From the NCBI GenBank assembly GCA_014904985.1, contig MU128922.1:116052-180051 (forward strand): 64,000 nucleotides of DNA. Reading direction: 5' to 3'. A model generated the notes under the pieces. The model was not told the DNA's origin and did not search any database. It saw only the letters and a program-made list of their open reading frames with translations. Each line of letters begins with the position of its first letter. Position 1 is the stretch's first letter. The DNA is from Hydnum rufescens UP504 (lineage: Eukaryota > Basidiomycota > Agaricomycetes > Cantharellales > Hydnaceae). Below, piece after piece: positions 39,801 through 51,500 of the stretch. Made by a program: the position numbers and the translations under genes.

Positions 39801-42800
39801 TTGGGGACCTAACTCACCATCGTGATCGATCATCCATGAGTACGATCGAACGACCGAGAGCAGGCCCAGTCTTTCTCCGTTAATTCACAAAGTTGCCACC
39901 CTCACAGGCCTCACATTCATTAAAAGCCCCGACCCCCAACTCGTGTTCATTTTCAGGTCCGAGTCCTTGGCCGGTCAAGCACGTTTTTTCCTCGTGTAGT
40001 GCACCAATAGGAACAAAGGATTGGATCCACACGTCTCATTTCGGTGCTGATGATATGTCTCTCGGCGTCCAGGCGGGGCCGATTGTGGAAGATTACCGAA
40101 TTCCGATCGTCAGGTTGATCTGATGCCTTTGGGACATCCGGTATGATGTAAAGCACTTGCCCATGAATGTACGTCTGCTTGGTTGCTCTGTTTATCTTAG
40201 CATTCGACAGTACGCGGGACATGCACCTAATTACCGAACTCTGCATTTTTGTTGTGTTTGCAGTCCCGTAGTATCGAATCAGGAATTACTTCCTGAGTGC
40301 AATGACGTTTACGCTCCTGTTGGACTAAATTGGGACTTTGGGGTCCCGTTGGACGCAACTCTGTGTTCGCACAAGGTTCTACTTTGTCGATTGCGTTGGA
40401 AGTCGCTTGTGTTGGACTGGACTGCCCCTCCTCTCGTAGGCTAAATGCCCAGGTATGGATGCTAAGTGTTTTTTTCGGGTACTTTCCTGACTTGTGAATG
40501 GCCGTATTACCACACTGCTTGCAATTGGTGCGTTACACGTGTCCTGTGACTTATCATGCCTGTCTGTGATCTCCCGTAGAATCAATGTATAGGTGGAAAA
40601 CATGCACGGTCAATGGTCCCTGCGCTTGCCGCTATGGACTCGCTCTGGACTCGCTCTGGCCCTTCGACAACTCCAGCTCACTCGAGTTGGTCAGCCTTAG
40701 GCATTAAAATTATCTTCCCGCAGGATGGAGTTAATACAACTCCTCTATATCTCTCCTGAGACCCTTTCTCTTCCCTAGCACAGCCGCATTTTGTAGCTCG
40801 GGGATAACCTCCCATGGAGCACCTCGAGTGGCCTAGACCCTTCAGTGGCGATATATCGGGGCGGAATATGCGAGGTCGAGTCAAGCTTCACGAGGTCGTT
40901 CTATAGTAGGTTCCATGGTCCTACTCTTATCTCATGGATCCCACGGTGGTCTTTTCCCGAATGCTTCTCATGTGTGGGACATTTCATCTAGGGTCCTCTT
41001 CTACACCTGACATATCCCTAGACTTCTTTATGCATATAGCCCTCAGGCACTAATTACCTCAACAACTAGACTGCTTCGATTTGCCAAAGTCATCACCCAC
41101 AACTAAAAGCACACCGGTTACTCCGGCAACTTGAAATATTCATGCTTTTCCGAATGGTTCAGTTCGGTCCTGACCGTTTATCCCTCGTGCTCAGCCGCAG
41201 CAACACTTCCATTGTTGTTTCTTTTCATATTTCCCCACCGTGTGCTTTCCTGTTCTCTGAAGGAGTGTAAGACCCACCTAGAGTCTTGAGTCAACCAGGT
41301 CAACCCACAGTACCCAAAAATTTCTACCCTCCTTAAACCTAATTAGGAAATACGTCCCGATTGTCAATTCTGGATGCCACGGAAGTCTGACACCTTGATA
41401 TGACACATTAGGGGGTGTCACGAAGAACACGGGCAAATTGCTTCCAAATAAGTTTCCAGAGGCTCGACGAATGCTATTGGGGAAATGGTTTGGACACCTT
41501 CCAGCTATAGAATGCTTTTGGACTTCCCAAGCTCAAACCGATCTTCCAAATATGACACCGTGGTCTGGGACCAAATGCCGTAACATCGAATTTCTGCAAC
41601 CCATACACCACCAGTACTCAGAATGGAATTTACTACGTGCCGAATGGTAATATTAATCCCAGTGGAATATTATTCCCTCGCTCAGCGGCAGTTCCATTTG
41701 GAGCGCGACGGTGCAATACGTATTAGCAGGTATTTATCGATTACGGGGCTTAGACGTCTCTGGAGCTCATTTGGAAGCTCCCTCCAGTCTCATGAAACCC
41801 TTTTACATAGCAGAATTCAGATTTTGGGGAGTACGGTGCGCGTGTTCATCAAAATGGGGATTGTGAATTTCGTAAGACTTTACAGATGGGATTATATTTG
41901 TGAGTCTGGGAGTGACGAGCTTCCTCGAGGATGTATACGCTGACGTATTTACACCAGGGGAAATGAAATGTTGGGTTTCGGTCATTGCCGTACCTGCATC
42001 CTTCCGCTCACCCTTGTCAAGGCTTGCGTTCTTCTTGTTTTCTAGACCTAGGTTCCAAATTTTTCATGCATGTTGATGCACTGAATCGAGAATGGGAAGA
42101 GCCATGTTCCCATCACATCAACGTCGTGACTATCGCCCATGTCCCAAGACTCAACATTCATCGTCCTTTGTTGGTCTTCGTAACTTCACACCTAGCATGA
42201 GACAAATTGTCGGGCAATTGTCTTCGCTCCCGTATTTGGATGGTCCCGGGAATTTCCTTCTCGATGAGTGCTTATGGCTTGGTCTACACGGTCTACACGA
42301 GATGACGGTCTACCAATCAAAATAGCGTGCCGTAAAATTGCGGGATTCTCTTCTTCATCTTTTGATGGCGAAGAATCCTGGGTTAGCCATGGCCTTTCAT
42401 TCCTTCCCTTACTGTCAACAAAATGACCCCTAATATGATTCCCGCCATGTCGTCATCTACAATCGATCCCTGAAACCAATTCGGGACACTCTTTTCAACT
42501 TGTTGCGTTACCTTGGCTGTTTTGGAAAGATGACGCGGAGAGTGAAAATGATCGGATGTTGACAAAACCTTGCCTCCGTAGCACAGATTAGATGTCTATG
42601 ACATTTACACCGAAAGCGGTGATGATCTGCTGCACGTTATGTGTTGTCTAAACTGAACATGATCGATCCGACCGTATGCGTTGAGCCCACATATTGACTA
42701 TGCTCTCAAAATGCCTTTGTTTGCACTACTGTATCTTGTCCACAGAAGGTCACTTCAATATAAGGGGTGTGGAAATATTATCCGTCGTATATCCCCGTAG

Positions 42801-43475
42801 AATATCGTAAATCTCGGGGCATCTTGGCGAGTTGAGTGAGGTCTTGTCGCTGAAACGCCCAGGGCGATTGAATCGCCAAGGCTAGTGGTTGAAGTGAAGG
42901 GCTGGAACCCGATACGGTGAGGTCATCCCCAGTGTGGTGGATCGCCATGCTGACTTCATACCTTCACCCACATCTATGTAGCCGATTACGTCTGGCTCCG
43001 AACGTGACATTGGTGCCCTCAAAGACTGCCCTTCCTTTAGAGAATATTGGAAATCTCTGCAATGCACACTACTGTTCACGGAACACATATCTTCACCCTG
43101 GGGACGGCGCTCCCAAAAACAAATTTCTAACCCTAAAAGGCAGGCGTTCTCGTGGCCCGGGAATAACCGAAATGTGGCGCAACGAACGTGCTTCTCGGAA
43201 GCAAATTGATTGGCTCATTCCCCAACGCTCATATCCCAAGACACACGTTTGGACCCGGAAATTGACACGAAGCGGCACACGACACGAAATGTGCGTGTTA
43301 TAGTGCCGAGTAGAGGCGGTTACACCCTCGATTTCTCCCTCATCCCACCAGAGTAGCGCCTGTCGTGGTTTCGGTTCGTGCGTAGTCTTCCTCTTCTTTT
43401 GGGAGACCGTGTCTTATTTCTTCTCTTCTTGGTCTCAAGAGAAACTCGTCTCGCCGCTGGCCCAGATAAAGGAAA
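36865..43475. other. 6.6 kb gene-poor stretch
   Basis: No frame longer than about 107 codons and no recognisable domain on either strand. One minus-strand frame at 38198-38425 (FAGQLVHFNKKLGYMDFRQA) has protein-like composition and could be a gene fragment. A short TATATATATATA is at 38281-38291. Two AGGGGG-type motifs at 39169 and 41409 resemble the end of the element at 1341-1649. The last few hundred bases should hold the bHLH promoter. The stretch looks like decayed insertions, but I cannot name any. Confidence 0.4.
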
Positions 43476-44882
43476 ATGGCCATCGAGGAAACAGATCCCT
43501 TGCCTGTACTCGACTTCGTACAGCAGCCCCGGGCTATACGCCAACGCGGGCTCAGTAACGCAAGTTCCAAGCCCCAATCCCAACCCGATCTAGGCACTGC
43601 GGCCCCCAAAGTAGTGGAGGAAGAAGAGGAGGAAGAAGGGGACGATCTTGGGGATGACTCCGGCTCCGCCTACGAGGAATCGATCCATCAGGTCGTTGCA
43701 GTGACTGCCGAGGTGTCCAGTAAACCAAAACGGGGACGAAAACCAGCTCCGGCTCAGTCTCGCGCTGCACGCGACCTTGCCCGCAAGTCCAATCACTCTC
43801 GCATCGAAAAGCGGAGGAGAGAGAAAATAAACGACGCTCTAGCGACTCTACGTGAGATCGTCCCGCCTGCTACAATTGCCGAAAACCCAGGGGACGCACC
43901 CCCACCCGCTGTCGAAGACGATGCCCCAACTTCTGGGAAAGGCAAGAAGAAGGGCGGCTCCGAGCGCGAATTTAAACTCGAAGTCCTAGAAAGGAGTGTT
44001 ATTTTCATCCGTCAGCTCTCCCAACGTGTACAGGAGTTAGAAGATGAGCTTACCCGTACACAACTCCCCAAATCGTCCGATTCGGACCCCGATCGTAAGA
44101 TTGGGGAGGACCTCAGTCCAAGGAAACGTAGAAGGGATAGCCTTAGTCCTAGTGCGGAGGATCGCCACCCTCGTCAGCGCCTATCACCTTTTCCGGATCC
44201 TTCGAATCATAATATCCCAGCGATGCCTTTACCTGCATCACCTCCTGATTCCACTGTCTCGCCTTATTTCGCACCTCGCACCTCGTCCGACACCCTAGCA
44301 AACCCAGTGAACACATTGTCAAATGTGAATGCTGAGCGGCGAATGTCTTTGCCGTCTATATCAGAGATGTTAGGTTCTCATCAACTCCTCTCACCCTCGT
44401 ATTCGAACGATGCGTGTGCAGGCATCACGAGCGACTATAGCGAGAGGCATTTTCGAGGAGGAGGGAAGAGCGGAACACCCGCGGAACAAGGATGTTTTGC
44501 TCCGAGCCTTACCCTTCCTTCTCCAGCCAGTAGCGAGCCTACACGTACGAGTCCCATCGCCCCCTTCACCCCATCCTTCACCACCCGCTCTTCCGGGGGA
44601 CATCGTGCATTCAATCACTCGCCCCCCTTCCCACTGGAGCTCCCCATGCCCATGGCGCTCCATTACGGATCTTCTGACGTCGATAAATATAAATTGGGCG
44701 AGGGAATCAGAGGTGGATCGAGTGGAAGACCTCATGAACTGGATGAGGAGGCCGCCGCCAGCCTCCTAGTTCAATTCGCTCATGATCGTAAACGATCCAA
44801 CAGACGTTCAGCTTACCCTTCGACGTCGCTGTCTGAGGGTGACTTGATGCCGCAGACTCCTGGCTCGATTCTAGGTCTATGA
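43476..44882 (+). CDS. basic helix-loop-helix transcription factor
   Basis: Single-exon gene of 468 codons, unusual for this intron-rich window. The N-terminus is acidic (EEEEEEEGDDLGDDSGSAYE), then GRKPAPAQSRAARDL. The basic region and helix 1 are NHSRIEKRRREKINDALATL (residues about 106-125), with the His, Glu and Arg positions that contact an E-box (CANNTG). Helix 2 is EREFKLEVLERSVIFIRQLS, then QRVQELEDEL. The loop between the helices is about 35-40 residues and rich in Pro, Gly and Lys, much longer than in animal bHLH proteins, as is seen in several fungal ones. The C-terminus is Ser/Pro-rich with a KRRRDSLSP patch. It should dimerise and bind DNA in the nucleus; target genes are unknown. 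Confidence 0.88.
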   Translation: MAIEETDPLPVLDFVQQPRAIRQRGLSNASSKPQSQPDLGTAAPKVVEEEEEEEGDDLGDDSGSAYEESIHQVVAVTAEVSSKPKRGRKPAPAQSRAARDLARKSNHSRIEKRRREKINDALATLREIVPPATIAENPGDAPPPAVEDDAPTSGKGKKKGGSEREFKLEVLERSVIFIRQLSQRVQELEDELTRTQLPKSSDSDPDRKIGEDLSPRKRRRDSLSPSAEDRHPRQRLSPFPDPSNHNIPAMPLPASPPDSTVSPYFAPRTSSDTLANPVNTLSNVNAERRMSLPSISEMLGSHQLLSPSYSNDACAGITSDYSERHFRGGGKSGTPAEQGCFAPSLTLPSPASSEPTRTSPIAPFTPSFTTRSSGGHRAFNHSPPFPLELPMPMALHYGSSDVDKYKLGEGIRGGSSGRPHELDEEAAASLLVQFAHDRKRSNRRSAYPSTSLSEGDLMPQTPGSILGL

Positions 44883-45319
44883 AGTGTGACGTTGAACGGA
44901 ATAAATCAACTATTTCAATGTACAACAAAACAGATATGCATTTATATCATCTTTTGATTTTGTACCCTTGTGCCCAGGCATTGTGCCAGCGTATTTTATT
45001 CTTCGATTACATTGTAGTGGTGTTTCTGATTTACAAGTGTTGAAAGCTTCATCGTAGCGTATATCCAATATGTACTCGTCCGTGGGCACGAATGCCAAGA
45101 AAACGACCGTCTCCAGTTTGCTTGGCTTTACGTGTGCCACAGTGCCAAACCAACCTATACATTTCCAAATTGTTGGAACTCCTGGGGCGCGTCTCTCGCG
45201 TGGCCATTGGCCCTTCTGCTAGGTCTCGCACGTTACTTGCAGTAGGCTGGAGAAAAGTTATGGGTGACGCACGAAGGAAATGATGGGTTTGAAGGAACTT
45301 TTACCCCTCCGTTTTCCGC
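44883..45319. other. convergent intergenic spacer
   Basis: 3' flanks only; nothing else recognised. Confidence 0.4.
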
Positions 45320-45946
45320 CTATTTGGTCCGCATCCCAGGGCCGTACGCATACATACTGTCAACCAACTCGGATGTAATTTCGTTGCCCTCGATGGAGCA
45401 CGTGGGGATGGGCGCTTCAGGATCACGTTCAAGCCCACTAATGAAGCGGTCAGCATTCGCAAGGATCATTTCGGGAGGTTTCGAAGGGGTGGGTATGATT
45501 TGTTCTTGGGCCAGGGTCTTTGCGAGTGGTAAGCTTGATAGCGAGTCCCTATAACAGAAGGAAAGAGAACTTGCCTCAATAGCGTTCATCACCCAATGAG
45601 TGCAATTCCACATGGGGTTATCTTGTTCCATAGGAATGCTCCTTAGACATGCCTCGAGGTGCCCTTGCGTAACGTCCGGTGGAATCTTGCCCAATAAGAC
45701 GAGTCCGACCAGTTTAATCGTCCGAGCCCGAACTCCATGTTCCGCAACGAACGACCAGACGACCTCTCGTTGGGGATTGATCTTGCTGATTACGTGATAG
45801 CGCACCGTGTCGTCCACTTCGTTGGTGGGCTGTTTCCTCATCAGGAGAAGGGCCACGTGGAAGGATTCCGGGTTTTCCACTGAAGGTTCACGAGGATATA
45901 ATGCCATGTACAGCCTTTTCTTGTTGGGAAGTGATAACTTGAACAT
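45320..45946 (-). CDS. small basidiomycete family protein (DUF6914-like)
   Basis: A 208-codon single-exon frame from ATG 45944-45946. The start MFKLSLPNKKRLYMALYPRE, the ESFHVALLLM segment, the YHVISKINP block and NCTHWVMNAIE resemble an Agaricomycete protein family I remember as DUF6914; I could not verify the name. The fold seems compact, with alternating strands and no signal peptide or membrane segment. The NCxHW motif recalls the active-site neighbourhood of small cysteine-peptidase-like folds, but this is only a similarity by eye. A GCAAGT...TTATAG stretch inside the frame (26 bp) is too short to be an intron and the frame stays open through it. Confidence 0.65.
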   Translation of the reverse strand: MFKLSLPNKKRLYMALYPREPSVENPESFHVALLLMRKQPTNEVDDTVRYHVISKINPQREVVWSFVAEHGVRARTIKLVGLVLLGKIPPDVTQGHLEACLRSIPMEQDNPMWNCTHWVMNAIEASSLSFCYRDSLSSLPLAKTLAQEQIIPTPSKPPEMILANADRFISGLERDPEAPIPTCSIEGNEITSELVDSMYAYGPGMRTK

Positions 45947-46385
45947 GATAGGAACAAGGGGAAATGTGGGAGCAGGGAACGGGGCGAAGACAGGGCGTCA
46001 GGTCCAAAGATTATCCGGCTACAATGACATGGGAACGGATGGATACGATCCGTGCGGTCCCAACCGTGAGTACCTCTTGCAGCTTGAGGATGTGAAAGAC
46101 AGCGAATATACCTTGGGGCTAAATCTTCAGCGGGTCAATTTTTCAGGAAAATTTATGGCCAGCTTTGAATGTTTTCCAGCATCAAACCACAAGCGAGGCT
46201 CGAAGCGCTGATAACAGGATTAAGGGCGGCTTGATGGTGATCCATTGAGTAGGAGGTTTGAAATTTTGTAGTAGCACCGGGCATCACCGAACATCAGGGA
46301 CTGCCTCTGATAGCACCGCCAGCAACCTCATAAACGAGAAGCCATCCCTCCCCGAAGCGATTCATGCCAAGTTCTTGGATACGCG
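45947..46385. other. divergent promoter region
   Basis: Lies between the start codons of two divergent genes. A plus-strand frame at 45807-46211 overlaps the start of the minus gene and is taken as a shadow. Confidence 0.4.
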
Positions 46386-47621
46386 ATGACATCGGGAAGC
46401 TCAAGTAAGATTGGTGACGGTCTAGGCTTTGGGAATATTCCCGCGCCATCGACCTCTGCCTCGGAACCGCTGCCCCATCCTACCTCACGCAGTATGGACC
46501 ACAAGTTCGACGGGCAGAATCATGAATACATTGTCCAGGTGGTTGATAGCACCCCGCCTTTTTCTGAATGGCCACGGACGCCGTCATCGACCATTACGAT
46601 CACCCCCCTTCCCCTCCACAGGTCGAAGTCAGTAGATCATGTGGGATCCTCAGGGCTCCTTTCCGCTCCCTCATGTGTGACTGTCCCTCGAATTGGATCT
46701 TCCCTCGTCCCCAATGATGTGTCGGCTGAGATAGAATCATCAGAAGGGAAAAAATCACTCGGTAGTAATTGTTTCCCCTCCGACCTTCCATTCGTCGTCC
46801 CAGTCCCCCGTGCCTCTAACTTGAAGCAGGCTGCGCTCGAACTGCGCCTCGCCCTCAGTCGGAAGTTATACGCTCGCATCAATGGTCCAGCCTTCCGTGT
46901 GGACAGCCGGAGACTGCTCAAACGCCATTCTCATGTCACCCTGACTGAGGCTTTGACAATGGACTTCGTTGCTCGGCATACGGCGGTCCCCGTACCCAAA
47001 GTGTACGATCTATTCTCCGGTCGGCTGCACGGGAGTAAGGACGTTTTGCACCTGGTCATGGAGTATGTCCCTGGTGTGGAACTGGAAAGACTTTGGGGGA
47101 GGATGGAGGAGGAGGACCGTCTTGAAATAGTCCAACAATTGCGAGGGTACATTTCGGAGCTTCGGCGTTTGAAGCCTCCTCGTCCTGGTGCGGTGGAGTC
47201 GGTCTACTCCCGCCCGTGTCAACAGCAGACCATACGTAGCGAACCATTCGGTCCTTTCCCAAGCGTCAAGGAATTCCAGAGGTTCCTCGGTACTGAATAC
47301 GTGCAGACTAATCCCAGCAATTATCCATTCGCTACGGCAGAGTTGGAAAGAACTGCGGTACGGGAATACACTACCACGTTCACTCATGGCGATATCGCAC
47401 CTCGTAATATCATCGTTCGAGGAAATAAAATCGTCGCCATTCTAGATTGGGAGTCTGCGGGATGGTATCCCGAATATTGGGAGTACACCCGGACGTACAT
47501 GGCAAACAATTACTACCACCCATCTTTCTGGGAGCTCTTCCGGGATAAAGGCATGGATGTCGGATATCCGGACGAATTGATGATGGATCGCGCTACGGCT
47601 AGCCTTTGTTTTCAAGGCTGA
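46386..47621 (+). CDS. aminoglycoside-phosphotransferase-like (APH family) kinase
   Basis: Single-exon frame of 411 codons. The first 140 residues are Ser/Pro-rich and not conserved. The kinase-like fold starts near residue 145. It shows TLTEALTMDFVARHTAVPVP and KVYDLF, HLVMEYVPGVELERLWGRME, and the catalytic loop FTHGDIAPRNIIVRGNKIVA followed by ILDWESAGWYPEYWEY. This is the APH/choline-kinase pattern: H-G-D-x-x-x-x-N-I and I-x-D-W-E. The catalytic Asp, the Asn and the metal-binding Asp are present. Such proteins are greatly expanded in fungi and mostly phosphorylate unknown small molecules; antibiotic resistance should not be inferred. The end at 47619-47621 is at the usual distance after the DWE motif. 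Confidence 0.8.
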   Translation: MTSGSSSKIGDGLGFGNIPAPSTSASEPLPHPTSRSMDHKFDGQNHEYIVQVVDSTPPFSEWPRTPSSTITITPLPLHRSKSVDHVGSSGLLSAPSCVTVPRIGSSLVPNDVSAEIESSEGKKSLGSNCFPSDLPFVVPVPRASNLKQAALELRLALSRKLYARINGPAFRVDSRRLLKRHSHVTLTEALTMDFVARHTAVPVPKVYDLFSGRLHGSKDVLHLVMEYVPGVELERLWGRMEEEDRLEIVQQLRGYISELRRLKPPRPGAVESVYSRPCQQQTIRSEPFGPFPSVKEFQRFLGTEYVQTNPSNYPFATAELERTAVREYTTTFTHGDIAPRNIIVRGNKIVAILDWESAGWYPEYWEYTRTYMANNYYHPSFWELFRDKGMDVGYPDELMMDRATASLCFQG

Positions 47622-48577
47622 CCTATCTTCTTTGCTATCCTCCCCCGTAGACCAGCGTGGCGCCCATGGTCTGCCGGCAGTTCATTCGCACGTCGGTCCC
47701 AGAGTGAGCAATATCGCCTTCGTCACCTCCGTTCCCGACGCTCTGGCTTTGTCGTTGATCCTTACTCATGGATTTCAGAAGGGTCTGGCTACCGTTTGCC
47801 GTTGCTTAGCGTTGTTGGCAGCATAGGCACGGTCCGGTTCGTCGCCATATATCCCATTACATCCAGCACTAGCCATCGAAAATCTGGCGCTCCTGACCTC
47901 ATTCCTTCCGACGACCGAACCTGTCTTTCCGCTTCCACTTTCATTGATCGTGGACCTCTGCAATATTCCCCCATAATACTGTCTGTTCCGCAACGAATTT
48001 CACCAAGGGTGTGGATCGTGCTGTAGTGGATTTCGGCTTCCATTCGATGAACGAGACACGGGCGTGCCAGGCTGTACGTGCCGATTTGTACGTGCTTTTC
48101 ATGTATCGTGCTTTTATGAGTACCCGTGTACAACGTTTCATGTAGCGTACTTTCTTGTCTGAAAATCGTGTATTGACGCTGACCACTGAGAGCAAGAAAA
48201 GAGGCCCGCAATTCATCCCCCAAGATGTGAGGAAGACTGGGTGGCTTTCGAGCAATATAAATAAGCAAGAGGGCACATCTAGGTGGGGCCACATTGGTGC
48301 CGTTTCACCCATTCCGATCCGGGACTCTTTGTTTGTTCTGCCCCATCGCAATTGAGCAGAAATATGGCACACGACTGACTCCAAGGGGAGAGCATTGGAT
48401 ATCGAGATGCCAGGATGTCGGAAAGCTTCAGAGCGCTGACACGGAACCAAATCTCGAGGCCACCCAGAGAGCCAGAAGCGTTTAGTCGAATGAATTGATC
48501 TCGGTTGAGCCCGCTCATTCATCCTGCAAAAAAATCCTGGCTTGTGAGGACGCTGGGGCTGGCATCGAGGCAGAAAA
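47622..48577. other. intergenic before RPA190
   Basis: Long minus-strand frames (47789-48606) have a Trp/His/Arg-rich composition with no homology I can see, and the longest overlaps the start of RPA190. I treat the interval as 3' flank and promoter. Confidence 0.35.
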
Positions 48578-51500
48578 ATGAACGTCGCCCATTCGATCCC
48601 ATCCACGGTCTCCTCAATATCTTTTTCTTCTCTTAGTTCTCAAGACATCAGACGAATATCTGTCAAGCAAATTGTTAATCCAGTACTTCTAGATGACCTC
48701 AATCGTCCAAATGTCGGTGGTCTATATGACCCGGCCCTCGGTCCAAGTGATCCAAGAGACATGTAGGAGTCTGAACTTTATGCCCTGTTCATGTTGAGAG
48801 GCACTAACCAACTCACGTCGTAGATGTGCAACATGTCGTCTCAATTATTTTCAATGTCCTGGGCATTTCGGTCACCTAGAGCTTCCCTCACCAGTATATC
48901 ACCCTTTATTCATGGTTAATATGTTTAATGTTCTGCGGGGAACATGTCTATTTTGTCACAAGTTCAAAGTCGGACGAACTCAAGTCTGTAGGCACTTGTC
49001 CATGGGATTGTATTTCTCTAACAATTACTCGTTTAGAAAAAGACGTACATGGGAATACTCAAGCTCTTGGAGCATGGCCTTCTGGAGGCCGCTCGAGCCC
49101 TCGAAGCCTTTTCCGAGGACGCTTCGAAGCCTAACGACTCAACGCAGGACGAATTGGAGGAGGACGAAGACGCGCCCGATTCAGCTGAGGAGTATGAAAA
49201 TCGAATTCATCTATTTGTTACTGGTAGTCTGCAGCGCGCTTCCGGTAGCCAGCGCGATGATTACAAGGACGGGCAGGTTTATCAAGCGCGGAAGGATAGT
49301 ATCGCCGCATTCCTAAGGCTTTCATCGCAGAGAAAATGCAGAAATTGCCACGCGTATGCTATAGCACATTTTTTTTCACTGGGACGCATTCTTAGCACTC
49401 ATTTTATAGGTTTGCATATACATTTCGCAAAGAAGCGCACGCCAAAATCATTGAACTCGACCTCTCGATCAAACACAAGGAGAGTCACAAACTTCTTGGC
49501 ATGAAGCGTCCCAACGTATTTGCACAAGAGCGGCCTCTCCCTAGCGCTGAAGCTTCCATCGACGAGGGCTATGTGGGTTCGGATTCTGATGGCGATTCGG
49601 ACCAGGAAGATGCACCAGCCCCTCAAGCTGATTTTAGCGACCAAGAAGAGGGGGATGAGGAAGATTCTGCGCAACAACCCACTGGTACTCGACTGCCCCG
49701 CGCTGCGAATGGCAAGCAAAAAACTATTCGAGGCCGAGATGAGCGCGTTCTTACAGCCGAAGAATGTCGTGCTCATCTTCGCAGACTGTTCCGAAACGAA
49801 GCTGAGACGTGCTCACTCCTTTTCGGACGGCATGGTCCTTTTGCCTCCATGGATGCGCGCAACGGGAAGTCGCTGGTGTCAGCGGATATGTTTTTCATGG
49901 ATGTTGTCCCAATCTCTCCCACTCGCTTCAGGCCGCCCGCCAAATTGGGCGAAACACTTTTCGAACATCCACAGAACATGCTTCTTACCAAGATCATACA
50001 GACTTCGTATCGATTGCGGGACTTGAATCTCGATCTACGTGCTGCGTCAGCGAAGGATCCTGCTGTGGACCCTATAGATACGGACACTATCGCACTTGAG
50101 CGAAAGAAAATCCTTGGCGACCTAATCCAGTCTCTCGTCCAACTCCAAATCGATGTGAATAGTTTCATGGACAGCAACAAGAATCCCACCCCCATGCGAC
50201 AAGGTCAGCTGCCTCCAATGGGTGTCAAGCAAATACTGGAGAAGAAGGAAGGCCTATTTCGTAAGCACATGATGGTATGTTCCTCCCCCCCTACTCCTCT
50301 GGTTATTGAATCACATTCCACTGTAGGGTAAACGAGTCAACCATGCCGCCCGTTCCGTGATTTCTCCTGACGTCAATATTGAAACAAACGAAATTGGTAT
50401 CCCCCCAGTCTTCGCTCGTACATTGACTTTCCCCGTGCCCGTCACCGATGCCAACGTCGCTGAGATGCGACAGCTGGTAATTAATGGCCCTATGTGGCCT
50501 GGTGCGAGTATGGTGGAGCTCGAAGATGGGAGTCTGATTACTTTGGTAACTCCTCCCATGAGTCTCGAATTTGAATGCCTTAATAATTACACTTCTGGAC
50601 GCCTTAGGCCATGATGAGCGTCGAGCAGCGGACGGCACTAGCGAATCAGCTAATCACTCCCCAGGACGGCAACAAAGCCACATCGCTCAGTCAAGGCCTC
50701 ACGACGCGGAGCCCCACAGTAAACAAAAAGGTTTATCGCCACTTGCAAGATGGAGATATTTTGATTCTTAATCGACAACCGACTTTGCACAAACCCAGTA
50801 TGATGGCACATAAAGCTAAAGTTCTAAAGGGAGAGAAGACGATTCGGATGCACTACGCAAACTGGTATGAATCGTGTTTGCCCGATACGAAGAAATCTGC
50901 TTTGCCAACTCACTTTTACATCTCGTAGTAACTCCTACAATGGTCAGTGGAAATTTCATTCTGTTTGAGAATTCAGCGAGAGTGCTTATTTTTTGCGTCT
51001 CGACACCGTCAGCGGACTTCGATGGAGATGGTATGTATACCTCCATTTTCCTCCTAAGAAAGGGGAAATATGTACTCACGGATTCGACTAGAGATGAATA
51101 TTCACTTTCCTCGTTCGTGTCCATCGTCTGTCTCCAGTGCATCAGACCATACTGAGACACGGTGACGACGTTAGAAAACCAGATACCGCGGGCTGAAGGC
51201 ATGATGATCGCTAATACGGACAACCAGTACCTAGTTCCAACATCCGGTGCGCCGCTACGTGGTCTGATTCAGGACCATGTCGTTGCTGGCGTTTGGATGA
51301 CGAACAAGCAAACCTTTTTCACCCGGGAGGAGTATCATCAAATTATCTTCGGCGCTTTAAGACCGGAGGATAACTATAGTGGCTTCGGTAAAGTTATCAC
51401 TATACCTCCCGCTATATGGAAGCCGCAACCCCTATGGACCGGGAAACAAATTGTACGACGGTTTTTGTTCAGTATGGTGAACATGCTTATTTTATGGTAT

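Noticed and set aside
45555..45582. 26 bp GC-AG intron in the DUF6914-like gene
   Set aside because: Too short for a spliceosomal intron, and removing it would break an otherwise continuous frame.
47941..48606. 221-codon minus-strand frame
   Set aside because: Overlaps the start of RPA190, has irregular composition and no domain.
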